Positions 40,367 through 47,881 of a stretch of 64,000 nucleotides of DNA are shown here, one piece after another (within the stretch, counting starts at the first letter, position 1; the number at the start of each line of letters is the position of its first letter). This stretch comes from Microbacterium sp. Leaf288 (lineage in GTDB: Bacteria > Actinomycetota > Actinomycetes > Actinomycetales > Microbacteriaceae): the NCBI RefSeq assembly GCF_001422925.1, contig NZ_LMNI01000011.1:196515-260514 (forward strand), read 5' to 3'. Both the position numbers and the translations under genes were made by a program. Below the pieces are notes generated by a model, which was not told the DNA's origin, made no database searches, and was given only the letters and a program-made list of their open reading frames with translations.

Positions 40367-41914
40367 ATGTCCCCGCCACAGCCGACGCCGCAGAGCTCCT
40401 CCAGCAAGGCGCGCGCCGTGCCGGCCACGACCGCCGTCATCCCCCTCTCGCACGGCGCCCGCTGGCGTGCGTTCTGGGTCTGCGTCTCGGTCGCCGCGAT
40501 CACCATCCTCGACATGACGAAGGTCAACGTCGCGCTGCCGTCGATCGGCGAGGTGCTCGGTGCGAGCTCGACGCAGCTGCAGCTGATCGTGTCGGGGTTC
40601 GTCCTCACGTTCGGGCTCGTGCTCGTGCCGATGGGGCGCCTGGGCGACCAGCGCTCGCGGCGGACGCTTTTCGTCGTGGGCCTCTCGCTCTACACGGTCA
40701 CAAGTGTGCTGTGCGCGCTCGCGCCGACCGCCGAGGTGCTGCTGATCGGGCGACTCCTGCAGGGCGTGGCCGCGGGCATCCAGATGCCCCAGGTGCTCGG
40801 CATGGCCCAGGAGCTGTTCCAGGGCAAGGAGCGCGCCCGCGCCTTCGGACTCTTCGGCGCGACGATCGGCATCGCGACGGCCTTCGGCCCGACGCTCGGC
40901 GGTCTGCTCATCGCCCTCGGCGGGCCGACGAACGGCTGGCGGCTCATCTTCTGGATGAACGTGCCGCTGTGCCTCATCGCGATCGCCCTCGCGCTGTGGC
41001 TGCTGCCCGACACCCGCACGAACTCCCAGCGCAAAGTGCAGCTCGACCCCGTCGGTGTGCTGCTGTTCGGCGCGAGCGTGATCTCGCTGATGTGGCCCTT
41101 CCTCTTCACCACCGGTGCGCCCAGCGACAACCCGGCGCGGTGGTGGCTGCTCGTCGCCTTCGCCCTGTTCGCCTCCGCCTTCATCGCGTGGGAGCGCCGC
41201 TACGCGAAGCGCGGCCGCAACCCGCTCATCCCGCTCGGCCTCTTCCGCATCACGTCGTATCGCAACGGCACGCTGCTGCAGACGGCGTACTTCACCGCGG
41301 CCCCGGCGATGTTCCTCGTCACGACGCTGTTCCTGCAGCTCGGCCTCGGGCTCGCGCCGGTGTACGCGGGCATGGTGTCGATCGGGTTCGCACTCGCCTC
41401 TGCTGTCACCTCGTGGATCGGCGGCAACCTCGTCAGCACGCACGGCCGCGTGGTCGTGGTGTGGGGTCTCGCCGGCATGCTGCTGTGCGTCGGCGGGCTG
41501 GTGCTCGCGGCGCTCTACAGCGACCCCGCGTGGACCCCCTACATCGCCGCCGCGGTCATGACCGTCGGAGGCGCCGGAGGCGGTCTCGTGATCGCCCCGA
41601 ACCAGGCGCTCACGCTCGGCGACATCCCGGTCAAACAGGGCGGCCTCGCCGGCTCCGTCGGCCAGCTCGGCCAGCGCATCGGCGCGGCGGTCGGCACGGC
41701 GGTCGCGCTGTCGCTGTTCTATGCCGCGATCTACCGTGAGTCCGGCTCCCACGACAGCCTCGTCGTCTACCACGACGCGTACGCCTTCGGGATGCTGTCG
41801 GTCGCCGTCTTCCTCGCCCTCGCGTTCCTGGTGGCCATCGTCGACCTCACCGCGCGCCGCACCGCACGCGAGCGCAAGGCCGGTCTCAGCGGCGCAGGGA
41901 CGCCGGTCCCATGA
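40367..41914 (+). CDS. DHA2-type MFS multidrug transporter
   Basis: The 515-residue membrane protein has about 14 helices as in the DHA2 drug:H+ antiporter branch. Motif A is GRLGDQRSRRTLF after segment 2, and the antiporter motif C corresponds to LFGATIGIATAFGPTLGG in segment 5. DxxKVNVALPSI in segment 1 is also typical. It should export hydrophobic compounds using proton antiport. TAGCCT lies 7 bases before the ATG, so it is probably leaderless. Its last 29 bp overlap the end of the converging downstream gene. No regulator gene is adjacent. Confidence 0.9.
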   Translation: MSPPQPTPQSSSSKARAVPATTAVIPLSHGARWRAFWVCVSVAAITILDMTKVNVALPSIGEVLGASSTQLQLIVSGFVLTFGLVLVPMGRLGDQRSRRTLFVVGLSLYTVTSVLCALAPTAEVLLIGRLLQGVAAGIQMPQVLGMAQELFQGKERARAFGLFGATIGIATAFGPTLGGLLIALGGPTNGWRLIFWMNVPLCLIAIALALWLLPDTRTNSQRKVQLDPVGVLLFGASVISLMWPFLFTTGAPSDNPARWWLLVAFALFASAFIAWERRYAKRGRNPLIPLGLFRITSYRNGTLLQTAYFTAAPAMFLVTTLFLQLGLGLAPVYAGMVSIGFALASAVTSWIGGNLVSTHGRVVVVWGLAGMLLCVGGLVLAALYSDPAWTPYIAAAVMTVGGAGGGLVIAPNQALTLGDIPVKQGGLAGSVGQLGQRIGAAVGTAVALSLFYAAIYRESGSHDSLVVYHDAYAFGMLSVAVFLALAFLVAIVDLTARRTARERKAGLSGAGTPVP

Positions 41915-43370
41915 CCGGTCGCCGCCGGTCGCGCGTGAACCGGGCGTGCGACTCGCGGAACTCCGCGCGCGTCGTGAAGCGGTAGCGATACGACACCGCA
42001 CGCACCCATCGCGGCTTTTGACCCGCGAACGGATCGTGGGCGAGCAGGCGCAGGGTCGCAGCATCCGCTTCCAGAAGCCGCACCAGGAACACCGTGAACC
42101 AGTCGTCGAGCGACCGGCCGAGTGGGAGGAACCACATCAGCCAGTCCAGGCGCAGATGGTACGGCGCGAACTGCCGCGGGATGCGGTGCACCTCGCCGGG
42201 CTTGCCCTTGAAGGCGTACTCGTGCCAGGTGGCCGTGTCGGGGTCGTCGTCCATCGTGCCCTCGACGACGATCTCGATGCGCTCCTTCGTGACCGTGCCG
42301 AATGCGCCGTAGGCGTTGGCGAGCTGCCACCGGTTGAACGAGGCGTTCATGAGCTGCCGCCGCGCGAACAGGTTCCGCAGCGGCCACCAGCTGATCACGA
42401 GGTACAGCGCGCCGATCGCGCACGTGATGACGAGCCAGTACACGGGGATCCCGGTGAACACGCCCGGAGCCTGCGATGCTGCGCCCTCGGGCGCGGCGCC
42501 GATGCCCGGCAGTCCGATGGCCGAGAAGGCGAGCACGATCGTCATCCAGTTGAGCCATGCGAAGTTGCCGGTGACGACGAGCCAGGCCTGCGTGGCGATG
42601 ACGATCGCGGCCGCGACCGCCCCGACGACGGCGGGCACCGGCCCGGGCGCGAACAGTCCGACGAGTGGTGCGAACAGGAACCACGGCACCACCAGCTGCG
42701 CGAAGTGGTTGCCGAGCACCTCGCCCTTGTGGAACCAGCGGGGGAGGAGGTGCGCCTGGCGGCTGAGCGGCCCGGGCATCGGCTGGGTCTCGTGGTGGTA
42801 CGTGAGCGCGGTGAGGTCGCGCCACTCGCGGCCGCCGCGGATCTTGATCATGCCCGCGCCGAACTCGAGCCGGAACACCAGCCACCAGAACAGCACGATC
42901 ACGACGACCGGCGGCGGCTGGTCATCCGAGCCCAGGAACGCCGCGAGGAAGCCGGCCTCGAGCAGCAGCATCTCCCAGCCGAATCCGTAGAAGGTCTGCC
43001 CGATGCTCGTGATCGACATGTAGCCGAGCCACAGCGCGAGGAAGCACAGCATCGGCACCCACGGCGGACCGAGCTGGGGGAGGCCGATGACCAGCGTCGC
43101 CGCGATCACGATGCCCGCCCAGCACAGGGCGGCGAGCCTGCGGTCGGTGTACCGCAGGCGGCGGAAGACGGTGGGGCGCAGCATCCGCTGTCCTCTCTTC
43201 GAGGTGCGCACCCACTCGAGGAGGTCCGGCGCGGGCAGAAGCCCGTGCTCGCCGAGAAGCGGACGGAACTGGTTCAGCGACGAGATGAACGCGACGACGA
43301 ACAGGGCCGCGACGCCCCGCTGCAGCACCTGTCGAGCGAACTCGAAGTCGACCGCGGCGAAGGCGTCCAC
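41886..43370 (-). CDS. Lipase maturation factor-like membrane protein
   Basis: The 494-residue protein resembles the lipase maturation factor (LMF1) family of polytopic membrane proteins. It has about 9 hydrophobic segments and the family blocks YGFGWEMLLLEAGFLAAF, FRLEFGAGMIKIRGGREWRDLTALTYHHETQPMP and the C-terminal soluble domain with TWHEYAFKGKPGEV, PYHLRLDWLMWFLPL. In animals LMF1 matures secreted lipases; the bacterial role is unknown. The GTG lies 4 bp after the stop of the desaturase-like gene, with GGAGC upstream, so the two form an operon. Confidence 0.85.
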   Translation of the reverse strand: MDAFAAVDFEFARQVLQRGVAALFVVAFISSLNQFRPLLGEHGLLPAPDLLEWVRTSKRGQRMLRPTVFRRLRYTDRRLAALCWAGIVIAATLVIGLPQLGPPWVPMLCFLALWLGYMSITSIGQTFYGFGWEMLLLEAGFLAAFLGSDDQPPPVVVIVLFWWLVFRLEFGAGMIKIRGGREWRDLTALTYHHETQPMPGPLSRQAHLLPRWFHKGEVLGNHFAQLVVPWFLFAPLVGLFAPGPVPAVVGAVAAAIVIATQAWLVVTGNFAWLNWMTIVLAFSAIGLPGIGAAPEGAASQAPGVFTGIPVYWLVITCAIGALYLVISWWPLRNLFARRQLMNASFNRWQLANAYGAFGTVTKERIEIVVEGTMDDDPDTATWHEYAFKGKPGEVHRIPRQFAPYHLRLDWLMWFLPLGRSLDDWFTVFLVRLLEADAATLRLLAHDPFAGQKPRWVRAVSYRYRFTTRAEFRESHARFTRDRRRPVMGPASLRR

Positions 43371-43374
43371 CCGG

Positions 43375-44835
43375 TCACGCTCCGAAGAGGTCCCCGAGCT
43401 CGAGCCGCCGGCCGCTGTCGCGCAGCGCCTGGCGCGCGGCGTACCAGCCCGGCATGCCGGTGACGCCGGGTCCGGGCGGGGTCGACGCCGACGCGAGGTA
43501 CACGCCCCGCAGCGGCGTGCGCCACGGCGTCGTCGAGACGATGGGGCGCCGGATCGCCTGCGCGAACGTGAAGGCGCCGCCGAGGATGTCGCCGTCGATG
43601 TCGGCGGGGTTGTATGCGGCGCGCTGGGCGGCCGTCATCGCGTGGCTCGCGAGGATGCGGTGCCGGAATCCCGGCGCGAAGCGCTCGACCTGCCGCACGA
43701 CGGCTTCGGTGGGGTCGAACGTCGACCCCGCCGGGACGTGGATGTACGCCCACAGCACGTGCTTGCCGGCAGGGGCGCGCGTGCCGTCGAGCACGCTCGG
43801 CTGCACCGTCAAGACGTACGGCCGATCGGTCAGTCCGCCCCGCGCCACCGCGTTCTCGCTCGCCTCGACCTCCTCCCGTGTGCCGCCGAGGTGCACGGTG
43901 GGGGCCAGAGCGACGTCGGGGTGCGCCCACGGCACCGGTCCGTCGAGGGCGAAGTCGACCTTCGCGGCGGCCGGGCCGTACCGGTAGTGACGGACCGCCC
44001 GCGCGTAGCTGTCGGGCAGGTCCGGATGCGTGAGCAGGAGGCGCGGTGTGGTGTCGAGCAGCAGCAGGTCGCCGGCATCCGGATCGCCCCAGTCCAGGTC
44101 AGCGAGGGTCTGCACATGGTTGCCCGTCTCGACGACGGCGCCGTGCGCCTTCAGGTCGGCCACGAGCGCGTCCGCGATCGCCTGCGAGCCGCCGCGGGGG
44201 AACGCCCAGCCGTCGGCCGAGTGCCCGTGCGCCGCGAGGAAGAGCCCGGACGCCGCCCCTCCGAGCGACGGCAGCGGGGTGTTCGCGTGCGCGAGCACAC
44301 CCGTGAGCAGCGCGCTCGCCTCCTCCGTGCGGAAGGTCTCGCGGCCCAGGCGCGTGCCGAGCTGCAGGGCGCGCAGCCCGAACCGGACGGTGGTGACCGG
44401 ATGCCGCGGCCACCGCAGCAGCTGGGACCCGGTGAAGTCCACCAATCCGCCGAGGTGACGGCTGAGGGGGCGAAGGACGCCTCGCCACGCGCGGCCGTCG
44501 GGCCCGAGGGCATCGGCCGTGCGCTCGATGTCGCGCCACGCGATCGCCGCGCGCCCGCCGTCGAGCGGCTGCGCGTACGAGGCGAGCGGGTGGATCCAGC
44601 CGACCCGCTCGTGGATGCCGAACGCCCGGAAGAAGGGCGACGACAGCGCCGCGGGATGCACCGCCGAGCACACGTCGTGGCGGAAGCCGGGGAGCGTGAG
44701 CGCCGCCGTGCGGACGCCGCCCCCGATGGTCGCGGCGGCCTCGAGCACGCGCACCTCGTACCCGGCGCGCGCCAGCGCGACCGCGGCCGACAGCCCGTTG
44801 GGCCCGCTGCCGATCACCGTCGCGCGCCTCGTCAT
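43375..44835 (-). CDS. Phytoene desaturase-like FAD/NAD(P) oxidoreductase
   Basis: The 486-residue protein has a dinucleotide-binding N terminus (RATVIGSGPNGLSAAVALARAGYEVRVLEAA), then GGGVRTAALTLPGFRHDVCSAVHP, and a C-terminal block TTPWRTPLRGVYLASASTPPGPGVTGMPGWYAAR. This is the pattern of the phytoene desaturase/amine oxidase-related CrtI-like family. No other carotenoid gene is nearby, so a carotenoid substrate is not supported. AGGA is 8 bases from the ATG at 44835. It leads an operon with the LMF1-like membrane protein, hinting at lipid chemistry. Confidence 0.85.
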   Translation of the reverse strand: MTRRATVIGSGPNGLSAAVALARAGYEVRVLEAAATIGGGVRTAALTLPGFRHDVCSAVHPAALSSPFFRAFGIHERVGWIHPLASYAQPLDGGRAAIAWRDIERTADALGPDGRAWRGVLRPLSRHLGGLVDFTGSQLLRWPRHPVTTVRFGLRALQLGTRLGRETFRTEEASALLTGVLAHANTPLPSLGGAASGLFLAAHGHSADGWAFPRGGSQAIADALVADLKAHGAVVETGNHVQTLADLDWGDPDAGDLLLLDTTPRLLLTHPDLPDSYARAVRHYRYGPAAAKVDFALDGPVPWAHPDVALAPTVHLGGTREEVEASENAVARGGLTDRPYVLTVQPSVLDGTRAPAGKHVLWAYIHVPAGSTFDPTEAVVRQVERFAPGFRHRILASHAMTAAQRAAYNPADIDGDILGGAFTFAQAIRRPIVSTTPWRTPLRGVYLASASTPPGPGVTGMPGWYAARQALRDSGRRLELGDLFGA

Positions 44836-44915
44836 AGGCCCCATCCTTCCATCGCCCCGCGGTCCTCGGAGGGGGGTTGACGGCCCGCCTCGTGCGAAAA
44901 GACGGGCGCGTGACG

Positions 44916-44953
44916 CGACACGCCGGGCGGCAGCATCCGTCATCGGCGTGTCG
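44916..44953. repeat. Hairpin with CGACACGCCG arms, second copy
   Basis: The arms CGACACGCCG (44916-44925) and CGGCGTGTCG (44944-44953) pair perfectly. The 18-base loop holds GCAGCATCCG, the recurrent motif. Its arms match the hairpin at 25943-25981. Here it lies in a divergent gap, not behind a gene, so a terminator role is less likely. The rest of the gap 44836-45096 shows nothing else I recognise. Confidence 0.55.
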
Positions 44954-45096
44954 TCGTCACCGACCCGTGTTTCCGCGCAGGCGACCGGATCGTCGGGACG
45001 CGATCGGGTGGGACGAAGGGGCGTGGCGATCTTCCTCACCGCTCGCCGCCGCGACAGGATGGAGGTGCGGACGGGCCGCGGAGAATGAGGTGGATC

Positions 45097-45675
45097 ATGC
45101 AATCGGTGCTTCTCGAGACTCCGGCGGGGATCACGGCGCGGCTCGGCTGGGATCCCAAGCTCCCCGAGCACGACCGCAAGCGCGCGCTCGCCAAGGAGAT
45201 CGTCGCGACGAAGCTCGGCGTCGACGCGAAGGATGTGCGCGTCGAGCGGGAGGCCCCTCGCACGTTCGGGTTCCACACCCAGCTGATCGCCGAGGTGGGC
45301 GGTGCGGAGGTGCCGCTCAAGATCCGCAACGTCAACTTCCGCGCTGCCACGGTCGTCGCCGTGAGCGACCCGGACGTGTCGCTGGGCCTCGACCTGCGCG
45401 ACGCCCATCCCGACGACGCCGAGCTGCACCTCATGCAGCGCCACTCGCATCTGCTCGACGAATCGAACCTCGACAAGCTTCTCGCCCACTGGACGCGGGT
45501 GCAGGCGGTGCGCGACGCCGACGGGCGCGGTGCGCTCGTGGCGCCCGACCACGTGCGCCTCGACAGCCCGCTCACGCGAGGATGGATCCCGGACCGCAAG
45601 ACGTGGTACCAGCTGGCGGACCTGTCGCGCGACAGCTGGATCATCACGCTCGCCTACACCCAGCAGCCCGCCTGA
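45097..45675 (+). CDS. Phosphopantetheinyl transferase-like protein (uncertain)
   Basis: The 192-residue protein has a central pattern reminiscent of Sfp-type phosphopantetheinyl transferases: VVAVSDPDVSLGLDLRDAHPDDAELHLM for the GxD metal site, then LAHWTRVQAVRDADGRG in place of W-x-x-K-E-A-x-x-K-x-x-G-x-G. The key Lys-Glu pair is replaced by Arg-Val-Gln, so it may be inactive or use another mechanism. Alternatively it is simply a conserved actinobacterial protein. It ends DLSRDSWIITLAYTQQPA. GAGGTGGATC precedes ATG 45097; ATG 45085 is an alternative. Confidence 0.5.
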   Translation: MQSVLLETPAGITARLGWDPKLPEHDRKRALAKEIVATKLGVDAKDVRVEREAPRTFGFHTQLIAEVGGAEVPLKIRNVNFRAATVVAVSDPDVSLGLDLRDAHPDDAELHLMQRHSHLLDESNLDKLLAHWTRVQAVRDADGRGALVAPDHVRLDSPLTRGWIPDRKTWYQLADLSRDSWIITLAYTQQPA

Positions 45676-45691
45676 GAACGGACACCGGAGA

Positions 45692-45722
45692 GAGCGGATG
45701 CCGCGGGCCGCGGCATCCGCTC
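45692..45722. terminator. Terminator hairpin with motif in both arms
   Basis: GAGCGGATGCCGCG (45692-45705) and CGCGGCATCCGCTC (45709-45722) pair perfectly around GGC. It lies between two converging genes, 2 bp from the nadE stop. Both arms contain CGGATGC or its complement. Confidence 0.82.
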
Positions 45723-45724
45723 CG

Positions 45725-47785
45725 TCAGTCCTTCACGAGATCGGGGAGGGCGGCCTTCAGCTCCGCGAGCCACACGCGGGCGTTGCCGTCGGAGGGGGCG
45801 CGCCAGTCGCCGCGCGGTGACAGCGACCCCGCGGGCGAGACCTTCGGACCGTTCGGGATCGCGGAGCGCTTGAACTGCGCGAACGCGAAGTAGCGCTTCA
45901 GGAACACCTGCAGCCACTTCGCGACCGTGGGCAGGTCGTAGGCGTAGCGGTCCTCATCGGGGAAGCCGGGCGGCCACGCGCCCGCCTGGGCATCGCCCCA
46001 CGCGTGGGCGGCGAGGTAGGCGATCTTCGACGGGCGGAACCCGTACCGCAGGATGTGGAACAGCGCGAAGTCGTGCAGCGCGTAGGGGCCGATGCGGTCC
46101 TCGGTCGACTGCATCTTGCCGTCCTGGCCCATGGGCACGAGCTCGGGCGAGATCTCGGTGTCGAGCACGGACTGCAGCACCTCGGCCTCGCGGTCGTCGA
46201 CGCCCTCGCGCTCGGAGATCACCCAGCGGATCACGTGCTGGATGAGGGTCTTCGGCACCCCGGCGTTCACGGCGTAGTGGCTCATGTGGTCGCCGACGCC
46301 GTAGGTGGCCCAGCCGAGGGCGAGCTCGGACAGGTCGGACGTGCCGATGACCATGCCGCCGTGGTGGTTGGCGAGGCGGAAGAGGTAGTCGGTGCGCAGA
46401 CCCGCCTGCACGTTCTCGAACGTGATGTCGTGCACGGGCTCGCCGTCGGCGAACGGGTGCCCGAGGCGTTCGAGCATCTCGATCGCGAGCGGGCGGATGT
46501 CGATCGTCTCGATCGACGCGCCGACCGATTCGGCGAGGGCGATCGCGTTGGACTTCGTGTGCTCACTCGTTGCGAAGCCGGGCATCGTGTACGCGAGGAT
46601 GTCGCTGCGCGGGCGCCCCATCAGGTCCATGGCGCGCGCGACCACGAGCAGCGCGTGGGTCGAGTCGAGTCCGCCGCTCACGCCGATCACCGGCTTCGGG
46701 CCGCCGATCGCGCGCATGCGCTGCACGAGACCTGAGACCTGGATGTTGAACGCCTCGTAGCAGTCCTGCGCGAGGCGCGCGGGGTCGTCGGGCACGAACG
46801 GGAACCGGTCGAGCGTGCGGCGCAGCCCCACGTCGGTGCGGGGCGGGTCGAGCCGGAAGTGGACGGTGCGGAACGAGGCATCCGCCCCCGTCGCGCGGCG
46901 GTTGTCGTCGAAGGTGCCCTGGCGCAGGCGATCCTGGCGCAGGCGGTCGAGGTCGACGTCGGCGATCGAGCGGCGCGGCCCGTCGGGGAACCGCTCGGTC
47001 TCGACGAGCAGGTTGCCGGCCTCGTAGATCATGGTCTGGCCGTCCCACGAGAGGTCGTTCGTGGATTCCCCGGCGCCCGCCGCGGCGTACGCGTAGGCGG
47101 CGAGGCAGCGGAGGGACTGCGACTGGCAGAGGTCCTTGCGGTCCTCCGCGCGCGCGATCGTGATCGGGCTGCCGCTGAGGTTGAGGAGCACCGTGGCCCC
47201 CGCGAGCGCCGCGCGCGACGACGGGGGTATCGGGACCCACACGTCCTCGCACACCTCGGCGTGCACCACGAGACCGGGGACGTCGAGCGCCTCGAACAGC
47301 AGGTCGGGTCCGAACGGCGCCTCGAGCTCGCCCACGCGGATGTCCTGGCCCGCCTGGTCGTCGCCCGGCGCATACCAGCGGCGCTCGTAGAACTCGCGGT
47401 AGGTCGGCAGGTAGGACTTGGGTGCGACGCCCAGCAGTTCTCCGCGATGGATCACGACGGCGCAGTTGTAGAGGCGGTTGCGGTGGCGCAGCGGCGCGCC
47501 GACGACGAGCACCGGGAGCAGCTCGACGGATGCCTCGACCAGCCCCTCGATCGCGGTGACGACCGCGTCGAGAACGGGGTCCTGCATGACGAGGTCGTCG
47601 ATCGCGTAGCCGGTCAGGCACAGCTCGGGGAAGACCGCGACGGCGACCGCGTCGGCATCGCACACGCGCGCGGCCTCGAGCACGGCGTCGGCGTTGGCGG
47701 CGGGGTCGGCGATCTCCACCGGGATCGTGCACGCGGCGACGCGGGCGAACCCGTGCCGGTACGCGCTGTCGAAGGGCAGGCTCAT
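45725..47785 (-). CDS. nadE: Glutamine-dependent NAD+ synthase
   Basis: The 686-residue two-domain enzyme makes NAD from deamido-NAD with ammonia from glutamine. The N-terminal nitrilase-type glutaminase has the triad Glu54 (FPELCLTGYA), Lys123 (APKSYLPTY) and Cys179 (AEVCEDVWV). The C-terminal synthetase has the ATP pyrophosphatase loop GVSGGLDSTHALL and TSDLSELALGWATYG. The length fits the actinobacterial glutamine-dependent type. A near -10 box CAGACT lies 7 bases from the ATG, so the transcript may be leaderless. It is divergent from the nuclease-helicase gene. Confidence 0.95.
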   Translation of the reverse strand: MSLPFDSAYRHGFARVAACTIPVEIADPAANADAVLEAARVCDADAVAVAVFPELCLTGYAIDDLVMQDPVLDAVVTAIEGLVEASVELLPVLVVGAPLRHRNRLYNCAVVIHRGELLGVAPKSYLPTYREFYERRWYAPGDDQAGQDIRVGELEAPFGPDLLFEALDVPGLVVHAEVCEDVWVPIPPSSRAALAGATVLLNLSGSPITIARAEDRKDLCQSQSLRCLAAYAYAAAGAGESTNDLSWDGQTMIYEAGNLLVETERFPDGPRRSIADVDLDRLRQDRLRQGTFDDNRRATGADASFRTVHFRLDPPRTDVGLRRTLDRFPFVPDDPARLAQDCYEAFNIQVSGLVQRMRAIGGPKPVIGVSGGLDSTHALLVVARAMDLMGRPRSDILAYTMPGFATSEHTKSNAIALAESVGASIETIDIRPLAIEMLERLGHPFADGEPVHDITFENVQAGLRTDYLFRLANHHGGMVIGTSDLSELALGWATYGVGDHMSHYAVNAGVPKTLIQHVIRWVISEREGVDDREAEVLQSVLDTEISPELVPMGQDGKMQSTEDRIGPYALHDFALFHILRYGFRPSKIAYLAAHAWGDAQAGAWPPGFPDEDRYAYDLPTVAKWLQVFLKRYFAFAQFKRSAIPNGPKVSPAGSLSPRGDWRAPSDGNARVWLAELKAALPDLVKD

Positions 47786-47881
47786 GGGGTCAAGTCTGGC
47801 AGGTGGGGCATGGGGGCGGAGATGGGGCATGGGGCAGAGGTGTCGGGGGGCGCGGCTATCGTCGTGGAAGAAGGGCGGGGT

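Noticed and set aside
40298..42064. Upstream extension of the nucleosidase frame
   Set aside because: The added sequence is low-complexity Glu/Arg/Asp and antisense to the DHA2 transporter.
43375..44835. Carotenoid biosynthesis cluster
   Set aside because: Only a CrtI-like fold is present; no crtE, crtB or lycopene cyclase genes lie nearby.
46859..47881. Upstream extension of the nuclease-helicase frame
   Set aside because: It lies antisense to nadE and has no domain; the nuclease domain begins at the ATG at 47882.
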